Shown: positions 36,927 through 48,204 of the stretch, piece after piece | Numbering within the stretch: the first letter of the stretch is position 1 | Layout of the letters: every line of letters starts with the position of its first letter | Assembly: GCA_005408345.1 (NCBI GenBank) | Contig: SEMN01000306.1 | Location: forward strand, 553,642 to 617,641 | Direction of reading: 5' to 3' | DNA from: Macquaria australasica | Taxonomy: Eukaryota; Chordata; Actinopteri; Centrarchiformes; Percichthyidae | DNA: 64,000 nucleotides | Program-made: the position numbers and the translations under genes | The notes under the pieces: generated by a model | Databases searched by the model: none | What the model saw: only the letters and a program-made list of their open reading frames with translations | What the model was told of the DNA's origin: nothing

Positions 36927-37019
36927 ACCTTTTACAATACTCTTATATTGTTATATTTTTCCGTTATTATTTTACTCCATACCTCTACAACCCAGGGCAT
37001 AACGTAAACAGCAGTCATC

Positions 37020-37260
37020 AGAGCTGTTCAGAGGGCTCGATCACCTTAACAAACCTGAGGATCCCGCCACTTCCCCAGCCACAGCCCCGACTGGGGCAAG
37101 TGAGAGGAAGAGGTGTCAGATCTGCCCACCAAAGACGGACTGTAAAACACATGCTGTGTGCTGCAGGTGTAAGACATATATCTGCTAAGGCTGTGCATTT
37201 GCATACTGCCCCATGTGTGCTAATTCCGGGTTTACTGAATGCGGGACAGTTTGACCCGAA
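37020..37260 (+). pseudogene. piggyBac transposase C-terminal cysteine-rich domain
   Basis: The plus strand reads 'KRCQICPPKTDCKTHAVCC' then 'RCKTYIC' and, after a stop, 'GCAFAYCPMC'. This is a CxxC/CxxC/CxxC arrangement as in the RING-like C-terminal zinc domain of piggyBac transposases, located just before the right terminus as expected. One in-frame stop and loss of the catalytic domain make it dead. Confidence 0.65.
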
Positions 37261-37349
37261 GGACACGGGGTGTATGCGGAATAAGAGGACAATGGGAGGG
37301 TTAATCACAATAACTATATGAAGCTAGATTAAATTCAAATCTGCCTTAA

Positions 37350-37921
37350 AGCTGGGGTAGGCAAAATCTGTGCAACCTATGCAAAACCTTCCGCCTCTCT
37401 TTCTGCTCCCTCATATCACTCCGCTAAGCACCTCCCACCAGCTCCGCGTTGAGCCGGGATGTGTTGTTTAGTTCTGTACGCTGCTGAAGGCAAAGGAGGT
37501 ATTGGAAATTTATCACAAGTTGCAGGAGTTTCTGCAGCATTTTTGGCCATTGAATCAGGCTTTCGCCATCTGAAGGGACGTGTACGTGCATCTGCATTTG
37601 TAGAACAGCCGATAGGAACGTGCCCTCTCTCTGCAATGACCTGTGGTAGAAATATAAATATAAAGAGTCGGTCTAGACCTGCTCTACTCGAAAAAGTGCC
37701 CTGAGATTTGTTATGATATGGCGCTATATAAATAAAACTGAATTGAATTGAATTGAATTGATTGGCCAAAGGCTCCTGTCCCGGGGTAGATTTTCCAAAG
37801 CCTGAAAGCAGAGCCAAGAGGAGGGGCAGAATTAGAGGTTTTCTCTCAGACCACTTGAGTTACAATATGTTGCACGTTTATAATGGAATTTTTGCCAAAA
37901 AAAATACTGCCTACTCCAGCT
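37350..37921. mobile_element. TTAA-flanked MITE, invaded by an L2 tail
   Basis: Left 'agctggggtaggcaaaat' after TTAA (37346-37349) and right 'atactgcctactccagct' before TTAA (37922-37925) are inverted repeats. The middle is interrupted by an L2 3' end (37646-37760). A piggyBac-type non-autonomous element. Confidence 0.8.
37646..37760 (+). mobile_element. L2 LINE 3'-end insertion in MITE
   Basis: 'ataaagagtcggtctagacc' through 'gctatataaataaaactg' and a (GAATT)4 tail, as in the L2 copies at 38252 and 60998. It lacks the 'aactt' of 'gataactttgtt'. It splits the MITE between 'ctgtg' and 'attggcc'. Confidence 0.85.
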
Positions 37922-37927
37922 TTAAGG

Positions 37928-38251
37928 GCTGGTCACACCATGGTTTAAAACAACAAAGGAGGTGAAATTAATCTGCACAAATGTTCAACTTTGGTGAACT
38001 TTGATCAGTTAGCAGACTCATTAGCTCTTCAATAACTTTTTATTGAATGAAATGGTGTGTAATGGTAAACAAAATGCTAGGGGGAAGTAAACAAGACAGT
38101 GAAGCTCTGGGAGCTATTGTGACCAGCTAGCTAGTTAATGGTTAGCTCTCCAATTAGCCCTACTAGTAGTCACTATGTCACCAAGTTTCCAGATCCACCT
38201 CGTGTGGATTAGTGCATGTCACTCAGTGCTGTGATGGTTGCTTTAGTGCAA
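37928..38251. other. Non-coding DNA
   Basis: Short spacer between the TTAA MITE and the L2 copy. Nothing recognised. Confidence 0.45.
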
Positions 38252-40478
38252 AATTCAATTCAATTCAGTTTTATTTATATAGCGCCATATCATAACAAAG
38301 TTATCTCAGGGCACTTTTTCGAATAGAGCAGGTCTAGACCGACTCTTTATATTTACAGAGACCCAACAGTTCCCACCATGAGCAAGCACTATGCGACAGT
38401 GGCAAGGAAAAACTCCTTTTTAACAGGTAGAAACCTCGAGCAGAACCAGGCTCAAGGTGGGCGGTCATCTGCCTCGACCGGTTGGGTTGAAGGGGGAAGG
38501 GGGGAGCGGGAGAGAGAGAGCAGGAGGAAAGAGAACATACAGCAGCTCAATACAGCATAGATATGGTAATGGCATTGATGTTAACACCAACGGAAACAAC
38601 ACTAAGAGCAACATTATAATAGCAATACTAATAACAGCAACAACAGCAATAGCAACAGACCCAGACTTCCACAGCTCCAGATGCAGAAACACCTGCAGAA
38701 AGCAACAGAAGGGGAGGGAGAGAGAGAGAGGAGAGAAAGCACACAACTACGGGAAGAAGTTGAATTAATAACAAGCATTGATGGGATATGAGGGCGTACA
38801 GATGGAGAGGAAGAGGAGGAGAAAGGAGCTCAGTGCATCATAGGAAGTCCCCGGCAGTCTAGGCCTATAGCAGCATAACTAAGGGGGGGCTCAGGGGTCA
38901 CCTGAGTCAGCCCTACTATAAGCTTTATCAAAGAGGAAAGTCTTAAGCCTACTCTTAAATGTGAGGAGGTTGTCCGCCTCCCGTACACAAACTGGGATCT
39001 GGTTCCACAGGAGAGGAGCTTGATAGCTGAAGGCTCTGGCTCCCATTCTACTTTTAGAGACTCTAGGAACCACAAGGAACCCTGCATTCTGGGAGCGCAG
39101 TGCTCTAGTGGGGTAATAGGGTACTATGAGCTCTTTAAGATATGATGGTGCCTGACCATTTAGGGCTTTGAAGGTGAGGAGAAGGATTTTAAATTCTATT
39201 CTGGATTTTACAGGGAGCCAGTGTAGAGAAGCTAATATTGGAGAAATATGTTCTCTTTTTCTGGTTCTTGTCAGTAAACGTGCCGCAGCATTCTGAATCA
39301 GCTGGAGAGTCTTAAGGGATTTATTGGGGCAGCCTGATAATAGAGAGTTGCAATAGTCCAGCCTAGACGTAACAAATGCATGGACTAGTTTTTCTGCATC
39401 TTTTTGAGATAGGATGTGCCTGATTTTTGCAATGTTACGTAAATGAAAAAAGGCAGTTCTTGAAGTTTGTTTTATTTGGGAGTTAAAGGACATATCCTGA
39501 TCAAAGATAACTCCAAGATTCCTTACGGTGTTGCTGGAGGCCAGGGCAATGCCATCTAGAGAAACTATATCTTTAGATAGTGTGTTTCGAAGGTGTTCGG
39601 GGCCAAGTACAATAACTTCGGTTTTGTCTGAGTTTAACATCAGAAAATTGCAGGTCATTCAGGCCTTTATGTCCTTAAGGCATGCCTGAAGTTTAGCTAA
39701 TTGATTGGTTTCATCTGGCTTGATCGATAAATACAATTGGGTATCATCTGCATAACAATGAAAATTTATGGAGTGCTTCCTAATAATATTGCCTAAAGGA
39801 AGCATATACAAGGTAAATAGAATTGGTCCAAGCACAGAACCTTGTGGAACTCCGTGACTAACTTTGGCGTGCATAGAGGATTCATCATTAACGTGTACAA
39901 ACTGATATCGATCTGATAAATAGGATTTAAACCAGCTTAGTGCAGTACCTTTAATGCCAATTAAATGTTCTAGTCTCTGTAATAGAATGTGATGGTCAAT
40001 GGTATCGAATGCAGCACTAAGATCTAGTAAGACAAGTACAGAGACAAGTCCTTTGTCTGATGCAATTAGAAGGTCATTTGTAACTTTCACCAGTGCTGTC
40101 TCTGTGCTATGATGCACTCTAAATCCTGACTGAAAATCCTCAAACAGCTTGTTGTTGTATAGAAAGTCACACAACTGATTGGCGACTGCTTTCTCAAGGA
40201 TCTTAGAGAGAAAAGGAGGGTTAGATATAGGTCTATAATTTGACAAAATCCCTGGATCAAGAGTGGGCTTTTTAAGAAGAGGCTTAATTACAGCTACTTT
40301 AAAGGACTGTGGCACATAGCCTTTAAATAAGGACTGATTGATCATATCTAGTACATAAGTGCTAACTAAGGGTAAAATTTCTTTAAGCAGCCTAGTTGGG
40401 ACGGGGTCTAAGAGACACGTTGATGGCTTAGATGAGGAAATCATGGAAGTTTGTTGATTACGGTTGATGGGAGAAACG
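38252..40478 (-). mobile_element. L2-clade LINE, copy 1, 5'-truncated
   Basis: Minus-strand element. Its 3' end is the (GAATT)n tail and 'gttttatttatatagcgcca' at 38252-38290, followed inward by about 640 bp of 3' untranslated sequence containing 'cctcgaccggttgggttgaa', then ORF2 from 38891 upward. The endonuclease and N-terminus are missing. Compared with copy 2, homology stops near 40478, after 'gttgatgggagaaa', where a perfect hairpin begins. Confidence 0.9.
38891..40478 (-). pseudogene. L2 LINE ORF2 reverse transcriptase, one nonsense codon
   Basis: Encodes the RT and C-terminal domain of a non-LTR retrotransposon polyprotein. In order the minus strand shows 'NYRPISNPPFLSKILEKAV', 'LLDLSAAFDTIDHHIL' (catalytic Asp), 'GVPQGSVLGPILFTLYMLPL' and 'FHCYADDTQLY' (YADD), ending near 'NLLTFKSRLKTFLFDKAYS'. 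A single TGA at 39661-39659 interrupts an otherwise continuous frame. At the same place copy 2 has TGG (Trp). The upstream endonuclease is absent. Apart from that stop the frame is open for over 500 codons, so the insertion is fairly recent. Confidence 0.9.
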
Positions 40479-40479
40479 G

Positions 40480-40519
40480 TTGATGGGACATCCATTCAAA
40501 AGAATGGATGTCCCATCAA
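40480..40519. repeat. Perfect 18-bp hairpin at the L2 5' junction
   Basis: 'ttgatgggacatccattc' (40480-40497) and its exact reverse complement (40502-40519) flank a 4-base loop 'aaaa'. It sits exactly where LINE homology ends. Part of the arm (ggttgatggga) repeats LINE sequence just inside, at 40463-40472. Confidence 0.95.
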
Positions 40520-42365
40520 AATTACCGTGCAGTGCTATTCATGAGAGTCCTGACCATCCATTTGTGCTAAGTATTTTACTATCAAAGCCGCTAATAATCA
40601 TCATTTGTCAGGCCAAATGGAAATGGATCCACTTACTATTCCATGTCCATGTCTGTGTCAGTAAAAAAATGATAGATTATCACACAGCTGTGCTTGTGGA
40701 TGGCCTTCTTCTATGAAGGATACGAGCTAAGCTTTAATAAACAGAGGAAAACATGCTTAAATTCTCATGGTAATGAATTCTACATTCATTAAAGCCAAAT
40801 AACAAATCTTTTATTCAGAAGGCCTTCCAGAGCATCTGTGACCATTTTATGAGTGACTGATAACTAATTATTTTCCCCAGTGTAACTGGAGGCTTCCCAG
40901 CTTAGCAGTCTAGAGTATCCATTTTGATAACAGATTAATTTTGTACCAGCGAGTGTTTGTCTAACGTTTAACCTGAAGGAAAATGTGACACTGCACCCTC
41001 AGGAATTCAACACGAGTCCCATTATTGACTCTCCACTGCTGCTTGTGTACACAGCTATCACCCCCTTCATACAAACATTCATTTTTCATTCATTGGTTTG
41101 ACTCATGCCACCCAGCATGCTGTTTATCTTTCTCAATTTACTCATTTGTGAATCTGCTTTTGTTGTTTTTTGCTGCATGTTTCAGCTGAACGTTTTTTCT
41201 TTATTAGCCTATCATATAGCTCGGTTTGTGAACGCAACGCCGTGCCACACAATCCATCACACCCAGTAGCTGTCTCATTAGTGCCTTATGAATGTGAGAC
41301 AGACTGCCATAGTGAAGGTCAACCAGGCATTTCATATCCAAGGGTTAGACAAGACTTGGCATGAATGGGTCTCTATAACTGATTGATGGATCATTGCTTC
41401 GTCAGTCTTCTTCCATCTGTTTCTCTGTCTATCCAACCTTTGCATTGTTCCAATCTCTACACAGTTAGTATGCCTGTTGTTGCTCAGTTTGACTGCACTT
41501 GATTGTGATTTATTTCATACTCACTGCCTGCTCAGTGCCTGTTCATTTAAATGAATGTCCCCCTCTCTTTCTGCAGCATTCACTTCACACTAGAAATCAC
41601 TGGGTCAAAATGGACCCAATTTGGACACAATACTGTGTTAACTTTAGCCAACACCCATGGGTAGACCCAGTGTTACTGTTAGTTTTGGTTGCAAACTGTT
41701 AGCCGAAGTCTTGACATCATGTCTGGGCTAGCCTCTGTTCCACTGGCTTCTGTAACTCAATACAATCTTTTATTCAGCATTTCTTTCATTAGACGTGTTC
41801 AATGTACTTTCCATATTATATGACAAATCTGCATCCACTGCAGCACTGGTTATTAGAAATTGAAATCTTTGCAGTTTTTCACAGTTTGTGAGCACAGAAA
41901 AACCCTACAGCTCTCATCAAAATTTACCAGTGTTGCAGGGCAGGTGTTTACATTTACATTATCATAACTTGGTTTCGTCCCTATCCACAAAATGCATGTG
42001 TGTGTGCGGGCGCAGCTTAGAAAGTTATTGTTACAAAGTTCCCATCTAAAGTAATTTCTCTGCAGTCTTAAAACTTCTACACCATTTGCTCTTTATGTCT
42101 CAACTAGCCATGACTCGTCGCCTTTTTTGTCAAGCTGTCGTGTAACCCACAGTGGTCTAGAGCTATATTAGATCATTTTCCAAGTTCCAAGGCTGTATTT
42201 TCAGTTATTTGCATTATTACATATGTTAATGGGATATTGATGAGGTTTTATTACTTCTGGAACAGAAGAGGTTTCAGCTTCACTCAGCTCTCTATAATCT
42301 ACTCTGGCTCTTTTTAAATTTACATGTCAGTATTTGTTACTTGTTGATTGTTAACAATGTGAATG
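40520..42365. other. Non-coding DNA with one short palindrome
   Basis: At 41598-41672 an imperfect 75-bp hairpin runs from 'cactgggtc' to 'gacccagtg' with an inner 'acacaatactgtgtt'. Open frames at 41170-41364 and 41499-41702 have no domain. Confidence 0.4.
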
Positions 42366-42776
42366 TGTTATGTCTCGTCATGTTTGTTAAGTTTGCATGT
42401 CTGTCTTGTGTTCTGTTTCCTGTTCTGGCATGTCTTTTAGTTTGAAATCCCTAAACTCTCCTCTCGTTTCAGGTCCCTTAACTTCCTGCCATTGTGTGTT
42501 TCCCGCCTGTCTGATTGTCTGCCCCGCCCTGATTGTCTCCACCTGTTGCCCTTTGCCTCTTGTGTGTATATATAGTCTGTGTGTCCCTTGTCTTGTCGCC
42601 AGATTGTTGTGCCTGTTACCATATCCATGTGCTTTGTGATTTCGACTACCTGCATCAAGACCTTTGACTTCAAGCCTGGAGAAAAGAAAGACTGTTTACA
42701 GAATAAAGTTCCTGAACTAGTGCCAGTCTCCTGTTCTGCATTTGGGTTCCTCTGCTCCGTAAGCCTCGGCTTAACA
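42366..42776 (+). mobile_element. Solo LTR, Gypsy-type
   Basis: A 411-bp unit beginning 'tgttatgtctcg' and ending 'ctcggcttaaca' (TG...CA), flanked by the 5-bp direct repeat 'gaatg' (42361-42365 and 42777-42781). Inside are a TATA-like 'tatatata' (42567-42574) and AATAAA (42702-42707) in plus orientation, plus a 'ctgcatttgggtt' segment near the end as in fish Gypsy-like LTRs. The exact TSD shows an LTR-LTR recombination product. Confidence 0.85.
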
Positions 42777-43744
42777 GAATGTCCTTTGCAGTTTTGAATG
42801 TAAAGTTTGGGTAAATGACCCAACGATAATATAAAACAGAACACAAGTCCTGTGTTCTTGCTATATATGGTCAATTTTGACTTAGTGATTTTTTTGTGTT
42901 TGTTCTGCACCATCTTCTCTGCCACATTCACAGCATGCTCTCCCCAGTAGATTTATCTGACTGGATGTGTGTATGGGTCTGGTTTAAGATGGAAAGTCTC
43001 AATCGCCTTTTTGTTCTTTTAGACTGTGTTTACCAAACTTTGTGCCTTTCATCATAACAGATTAAAGTTAGGGAACTTGCTCTGACTCTGACTGTAGGGG
43101 TTAAATAAAGGTTATTTATTTATTATTATTTAAATAAAGGTTTTGAGTGTGAGTCGTGCTCTGCATTAAAGTGTTCATGTGGTGCATCATATGTAGTGAT
43201 ACGGTGTCCAAGAGTTTCCATTTATCATAGTAATGTCTGACTGTATATATTTTAATATTTATTGAGGTTTAATATTAATGAATTGGCAGTGTACTGTATA
43301 GCTTTGGTTTGCAGTCCAAGGTGCGAGGGTCATTTGTAGGGATGGATTGTGTAGCACTGTAGGTATTTACAGATAGCTCGTAGCTCGGACCAGAGTCTGG
43401 GTTTGGGAGGAGCAGGTTATGACTAGAAACTCAGAAATAAAAGACCACAGGCCAAGACTTAAGTTTGAACTGCTGGCTTATTTATACAGAAAGATTTAGC
43501 AGATCACAAAGTTCTCACATAAGGAGAGAAGTGCATTGTACAGAGCCCTCCGGGGGTCAGCTGAGAAAAAAAAAAGCGCCATGTGTACGTCTGTACTCTT
43601 GGTTTACAAATCCGTGTTCTCAGATTCATAATCCGTGCCCATGAAGGTTGGTTTTGGAGTGAAAAGCACAATAAATACAACGTTACACAATGAAAGCTGT
43701 GAAACGTCCAATGCAAAACACAATATTGTCTCGATGGAAGTGCT
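42777..43744. other. Non-coding DNA
   Basis: No recognised element apart from A+T-rich tracts near 43100-43140. Confidence 0.4.
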
Positions 43745-44040
43745 GGCAACGGAGGGTTTGGACCCAAACGCAGAGAAGGCAGCAGGATGAGCTCACATGC
43801 AGGTACAGATAGGCAGGCAGGTAGACAGGTAGCAGGCAGACAGGCACAGGTAGAAAAGTAACAGGCAGGGAGGCATGTTCTGGTACAGGATCGGGTGATG
43901 GAAACTCAAAAGCAAAAACTCAAGGGAAGACAGCAACATAGCAACTACAATGAACTGGCACTGGAACAAAGGACGTGGACTGGTATTTGTAGTGATGAGG
44001 GGAGTGAGACCAGGTGAGCAGGCATGGGTCTTTTTTTTTC
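43745..44040 (-). mobile_element. Probable degraded LTR fragment
   Basis: On the minus strand the end 'ctctgcgtttgggtccaaac' resembles the 3' part of the solo LTR at 42366, preceded by a (CTGCC)-rich tract (43810-43870 on plus: 'aggcaggcaggtagacaggt'). Ends are not clean. Confidence 0.4.
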
Positions 44041-45113
44041 TCAGCTGACAAGGGGGGCTCCGTAGCGTTGAAAACAGTCAGAGGAATAAAACCCAAATCT
44101 CAGAAAATACTCCCTTTTCTATCTCACTTTGGTTTGATTTAAATCTATTTGAGTTTAAGAGAAAATGTTCAAGTCTCCTTTAAGGTGCTATTTATTTTCT
44201 CTTCTCTATTTGAGTTGTATTCAGGTGAAAAGGAATGTGTTTTATAATCTACCGTACAATGTGAAGGACAATGACAAAGCCAGTAAGAGGAATGAACTGG
44301 AACCATAGGGAATTCAAAGTGCTTCATCGTTGTAGTTTGTTTGTTAACAAAACGTGGCACCATAGCTGCTGAATTCTATCAAAACTGACCCAGAATTTAA
44401 AAGTGCATTAATTTTTCTCAAAAGCATAATCTCTAGCTCCCACCCCCATTAGCAGCTCACGTGACAGAATTTTAAGATCTCTGATTGGATGTTTCTTGCC
44501 GAAATGCTGCTGTTAATCATTTAGACTGATGATTAAATCGGGAGAGTTTCATGCTGATCCAATCTGTAGAAGTACTCCGACTGTGAGTCACGTAACATTG
44601 TTTAATGGGAAAAATGAATGGGACTTTTACTTCCAGAACCAGGGGCACCCGAAATGGCTCCACCCACTTCACAACTCTATTGCATTTCTTCTTGTGCCCA
44701 ATTTCAGGAAAATAAGGCCCTCTGTGTCTTCCAGTCTTATTTTTGTTCTCTGTGGAAGCCATAGGTAAGATACAGTGTGACAGTAGAGAATACAGAAGTA
44801 ACATTAAGTAAAGAAAACTGATGACAAGACAAGATGGTGCAACACTGAGTGAAATAGAGAAACTGTGGGAGTTATATTTCTTGGAGGCAGGCAGAGGAGG
44901 GGAAAAAACTGCATGAACAGATATTTAACTTTATCCACTTTACCAAAAAAGCACCTTTTTCTTTCCCCAAACAGAATAGTTGTTTGTCACATGTGTATAA
45001 CTGACAGAACCAGGCAGGCAAATGTAATGCTAAATAGTCTAGAGTCTCTAGCATGCATCATTTACTTTTCCATATTGATCACAAGCCCTTTTGTTCCTTT
45101 GTTTCAGTTTCAA
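44041..45113. other. Non-coding DNA, nothing recognised
   Basis: Open frames at 44517-44804 and 44529-44768 overlap on opposite strands without any domain. Confidence 0.4.
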
Positions 45114-45118
45114 CATCT

Positions 45119-45155
45119 CAATTCAGTTTTATTTATATAGCGCCATATCATAACA
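45119..45155 (-). mobile_element. 37-bp L2 LINE 3'-end micro-insertion with TSD
   Basis: 'aattcagttttatttatata' then 'gcgccatatcataacaa' is the last 37 bp of the L2 family. It is bounded by the direct repeat 'atctc' (45114-45118 and 45156-45160). Confidence 0.75.
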
Positions 45156-45160
45156 ATCTC

Positions 45161-46019
45161 CAATCTGTGTTCATGTCTTTACCTTTCTCACGCACAGTGA
45201 GAAAACACAAGTACAAAAAGTGTGTAAGAAAACACAAACGCAGACTGACAGGTGGTGGAAGTTGCTATTGACTACGTGTCAGATTACAAAGACTCGTGGT
45301 GACAGCTCTCATTCCTGCCATGTTAACAACACAAATCATGTGCATTGATGTCGTGTCTGTCTACATTTGTAGAGGCTGATTGACTGACTGATTAGTCCTG
45401 TTGCAAATAATTACCCCTAATTGTTCTTTATAAATGGACCTGGCAGGGTAGCTTTGATAACAAGTGTGATAACCACAGAGCTGGTCTGTTAATCCTTCTA
45501 TTTTTATTATAAATCCTGATGAATTTAGAAGAAAAAACAAAGTGCTGTTTCATAAATGTCACATTGCACAACATGGCAATCAGTGCCGTCCTAGTGGATA
45601 TTGTTCTGCTGCTATTAGCATATCATTAATGTGTAATCATATTTTACAAACCAGTTATGTATTATAGAAAACTGACCCAGGAGGTGTACATCTCTGCTGA
45701 GATTTCTTGCAACAAGCAACTGTCACCACTTACTACCTGTTCTTTGTGGCTGTGTTCTGTGTGGTGTACTCTATCCTCTGCCTTGCAGATTACTGCGGCA
45801 ACAGAAATCAGCTGCCCTTTCTCGCGGGGGCTTCCGCTAATTTTTGGGGAAGGTGCTGCTCTTCAAGAGTACCTCTGTGAATAACTTATTTTACGTTTTA
45901 AGCTGTTAACGCTCAGTGATTCCAGTCAGATTGTGCAAACACATCATGGTTCACTACTAAAATGGAAGTAGTACATACTGTTATGCTGCATTCATGTGCT
46001 CCATGAATGATGACTAGTC
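45161..46019. other. Non-coding DNA, nothing recognised
   Basis: No gene or repeat boundary found. Confidence 0.4.
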
Positions 46020-46378
46020 CTATCGTCACTGCAAGGCAGGAAATCTCAATCCAAACTCTTCTACTGTGTGCTCCCTTAGTGATGGAACAATTTACGGAAC
46101 TCGATTCGGGAGTTCTTTTTTGCCTTAAAAAATTGCTTGAAGACCAATCTCTTCCAACAGTCCTTCTTCTCCTAATGTGCTCTTTTTTATCTCTCGATCC
46201 TTCTCTAGCTCTTTCTTAATTTTATTTTAATTGTCATTTGTTAGGCACATATGTTACTTCATGTACCTGTAAGCCTTGTGGCACTTATTCTGAAATGCTT
46301 CTCCTTCTATACTTTGGTTTGGACTGTACCTCATTTGTATGTCGCTTTGATAAATGAATTAATGTAAATGTAATGTAG
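46020..46378 (+). mobile_element. L2-like LINE 3' end, another subfamily
   Basis: 'gtgtgctcccttagtgatgg' and 'tcttccaacagtccttcttc' match the C-terminal/3' region of a common fish LINE whose tail follows 'gtcgctttgataaatgaatt' and short ATGTAA repeats (to 46378). Non-functional fragment. Confidence 0.5.
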
Positions 46379-47703
46379 GTCAGAGTGTGGCAGCTGGAAA
46401 ACGTTGCTGGGGAGAGCAGCATAGCTTTTGGCACAGATTCACATACGTTACAAACTCAATTCTGGCTGTGCCACAAGTTGGATTTGAATTGTTTTGCCTG
46501 AAATATGTGATTTTTGGAGTCCACAAAATGTAAAGACTTGCACACTGGAGACTGTAGTTCGTTTCCCGTATTCTGCCAACATTTGTTGCAGCATGGCCTT
46601 TTCAGCTTCAAATCTGCTGAAGCCTTCCCAGGTCTCCAGGACTCCGACTGTCACCACACAAAGCATTGATTAGCACCATGCCAAATACTTTGTATAATTA
46701 CTTTAATGGATTATGGATTATTAGGTCCCATTGTTCACCGTATAAAGGGCTGATGATATCACCTGAACTCAATATCATGATTAATTGTCACATTTACCTC
46801 AGTAATGATCAATGAAACAATATCTTATTAATACACCTGTGCACAAGAGTCATGGCCCTCACAGTGGAGCTCTTATTAACTCTTTGTACTCAACAATAAG
46901 CTAGAAATCATGGATTATGACTGTGATAAGAACACTTGAAGTATTTGTTTGCTATCAGTAAAATCAAAGAACTCAATCAAATGAGCTCTGTTTCACATCT
47001 CTTGACTAAAAATAAGTTATATTATAATTAGATTTGAATAACACTTATGTGCTTTTGTTATCTCATTCCATCTGCCAGATGTTTTATGGAGCAATAGTAG
47101 TTGAACATGTGACATTATTTTACACGCTTGTACAACAAACTGCTGCGTGTGAAACAACCTGCTCCATCCTCCTGAGGGGAGCACAGGGGAGACGGCTTTA
47201 CAGCTCCAGAGCAAAGGTGTTGCTAGCTTCAGAGCTCAGCCGCTGGTAAACAAAACTCGGGAGCTTTGGATCTCAAGGAGCTGTAGCATTTATTTTCTGA
47301 CCAACTGTAGCTCGTACTGTACATTCACTGACTCCCCTCCGAAGTATTTTGTTGTTTAATTTGGATTCTTACACACACTTTTCTGTCTGGGTGCAGTTGC
47401 TGTTTGACTGAAGGGAGTCTTGAGGCTGTATTGACTACACAGTGCATAATTTCCCTCTGGTTGGTGGAACCTCTAAGCTTTATAAGACATGCAGTGTGAA
47501 TGTAATGAATTGAAAGCAAAACTGTTGAGATGGTTCTCCGAAACTTTATCACCCAACTTCTGTGTGGGGGTGACGTATGCTTATTTCCACTGGAGTGTAC
47601 TTCAGATGAAGACCACGTTACCTCTAAACCGAAGCCACAAGTGCATGGCAAACTAGTTTTTTGAAACTTACTGCCAAAAGATTTGGAGTATTTACATATT
47701 ATG
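46379..47703. other. Non-coding DNA, nothing recognised
   Basis: Open frames at 46448-46666, 47017-47249 and 47325-47651 have no domain or splice context. Confidence 0.4.
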
Positions 47704-47707
47704 TTAA

Positions 47708-48200
47708 AGGGTAATTCCAGTACTTTTAAACCTGGGCCCCATTTTTACATATTTTGGGGTCTAAATGACTAATAAGCAAAGGTTTTGGAATTGGTCCAGT
47801 AGCTCGCTTCAGCCAGCAGCCGCAAAATGGGCTGCTATGGCAGCAACGTAATCCTTGTGGGCAACTGCGCCCGTCAAAGTCCGTCCACTAAATGTGCTTG
47901 TTTTTGCCACCGACAGGCTCAGACTGTTGTTAAGTGTCTGACAACATTATGGAAAGGGTCCCAACAGAGAGACAGACCTTTTTGTTAGAGTAAGATTGTT
48001 TTTTTTGTTTACCCAGAAATAGCAGGAGATACCTTGGTCTGAAATCTCGCAAGAGGTGAGTTGTTGCAGGAAGATGACTGTGTTTTTGGTTAAACATAAA
48101 GGATCTTACTGGACCAATTCCAAAACTTGTACCTATTAGTCACTTAGACCCTAAAATATGTAAAAATAGGGCCCAGGTTTAAAAATACCAGAATTACCCT
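47708..48200. mobile_element. TTAA-flanked MITE with about 95-bp inverted ends
   Basis: Left 'agggtaattccagtactttt' and 'tacatattttggggtctaaa' are inverted at the right as 'accctaaaatatgtaaaaat' and 'ataccagaattaccct', so pairing extends about 95 bp from each end. TTAA lies at 47704-47707 and 48201-48204. Non-coding, 493 bp. The TTAA fits piggyBac-type mobilisation. Confidence 0.85.
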
Positions 48201-48204
48201 TTAA

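Larger units (their letters stand above)
36453..37300 (+). mobile_element. Deleted piggyBac element flanked by TTAA
   Basis: Begins 'cccttccgctgtcc' right after TTAA (36449-36452) and ends 'ggacaatgggaggg' right before TTAA (37301-37304). The ends are inverted repeats matching at 11 of 14 positions. TTAA duplication is the signature of piggyBac. The 848-bp body holds a minisatellite made from the left terminus (36453-36926) and, at the right, the cysteine-rich end of a transposase. The catalytic part is gone. Confidence 0.85.

Noticed and set aside
36523..37002. 159-codon proline/serine-rich frame with 16-residue repeats
   Set aside because: It is created by the 46-48-bp minisatellite period. 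The repeat is non-coding transposon-end sequence and the frame drifts where units are 46 or 47 bp.
42437..42931. 164-codon minus-strand frame
   Set aside because: It runs antisense through the solo LTR and across its boundary.
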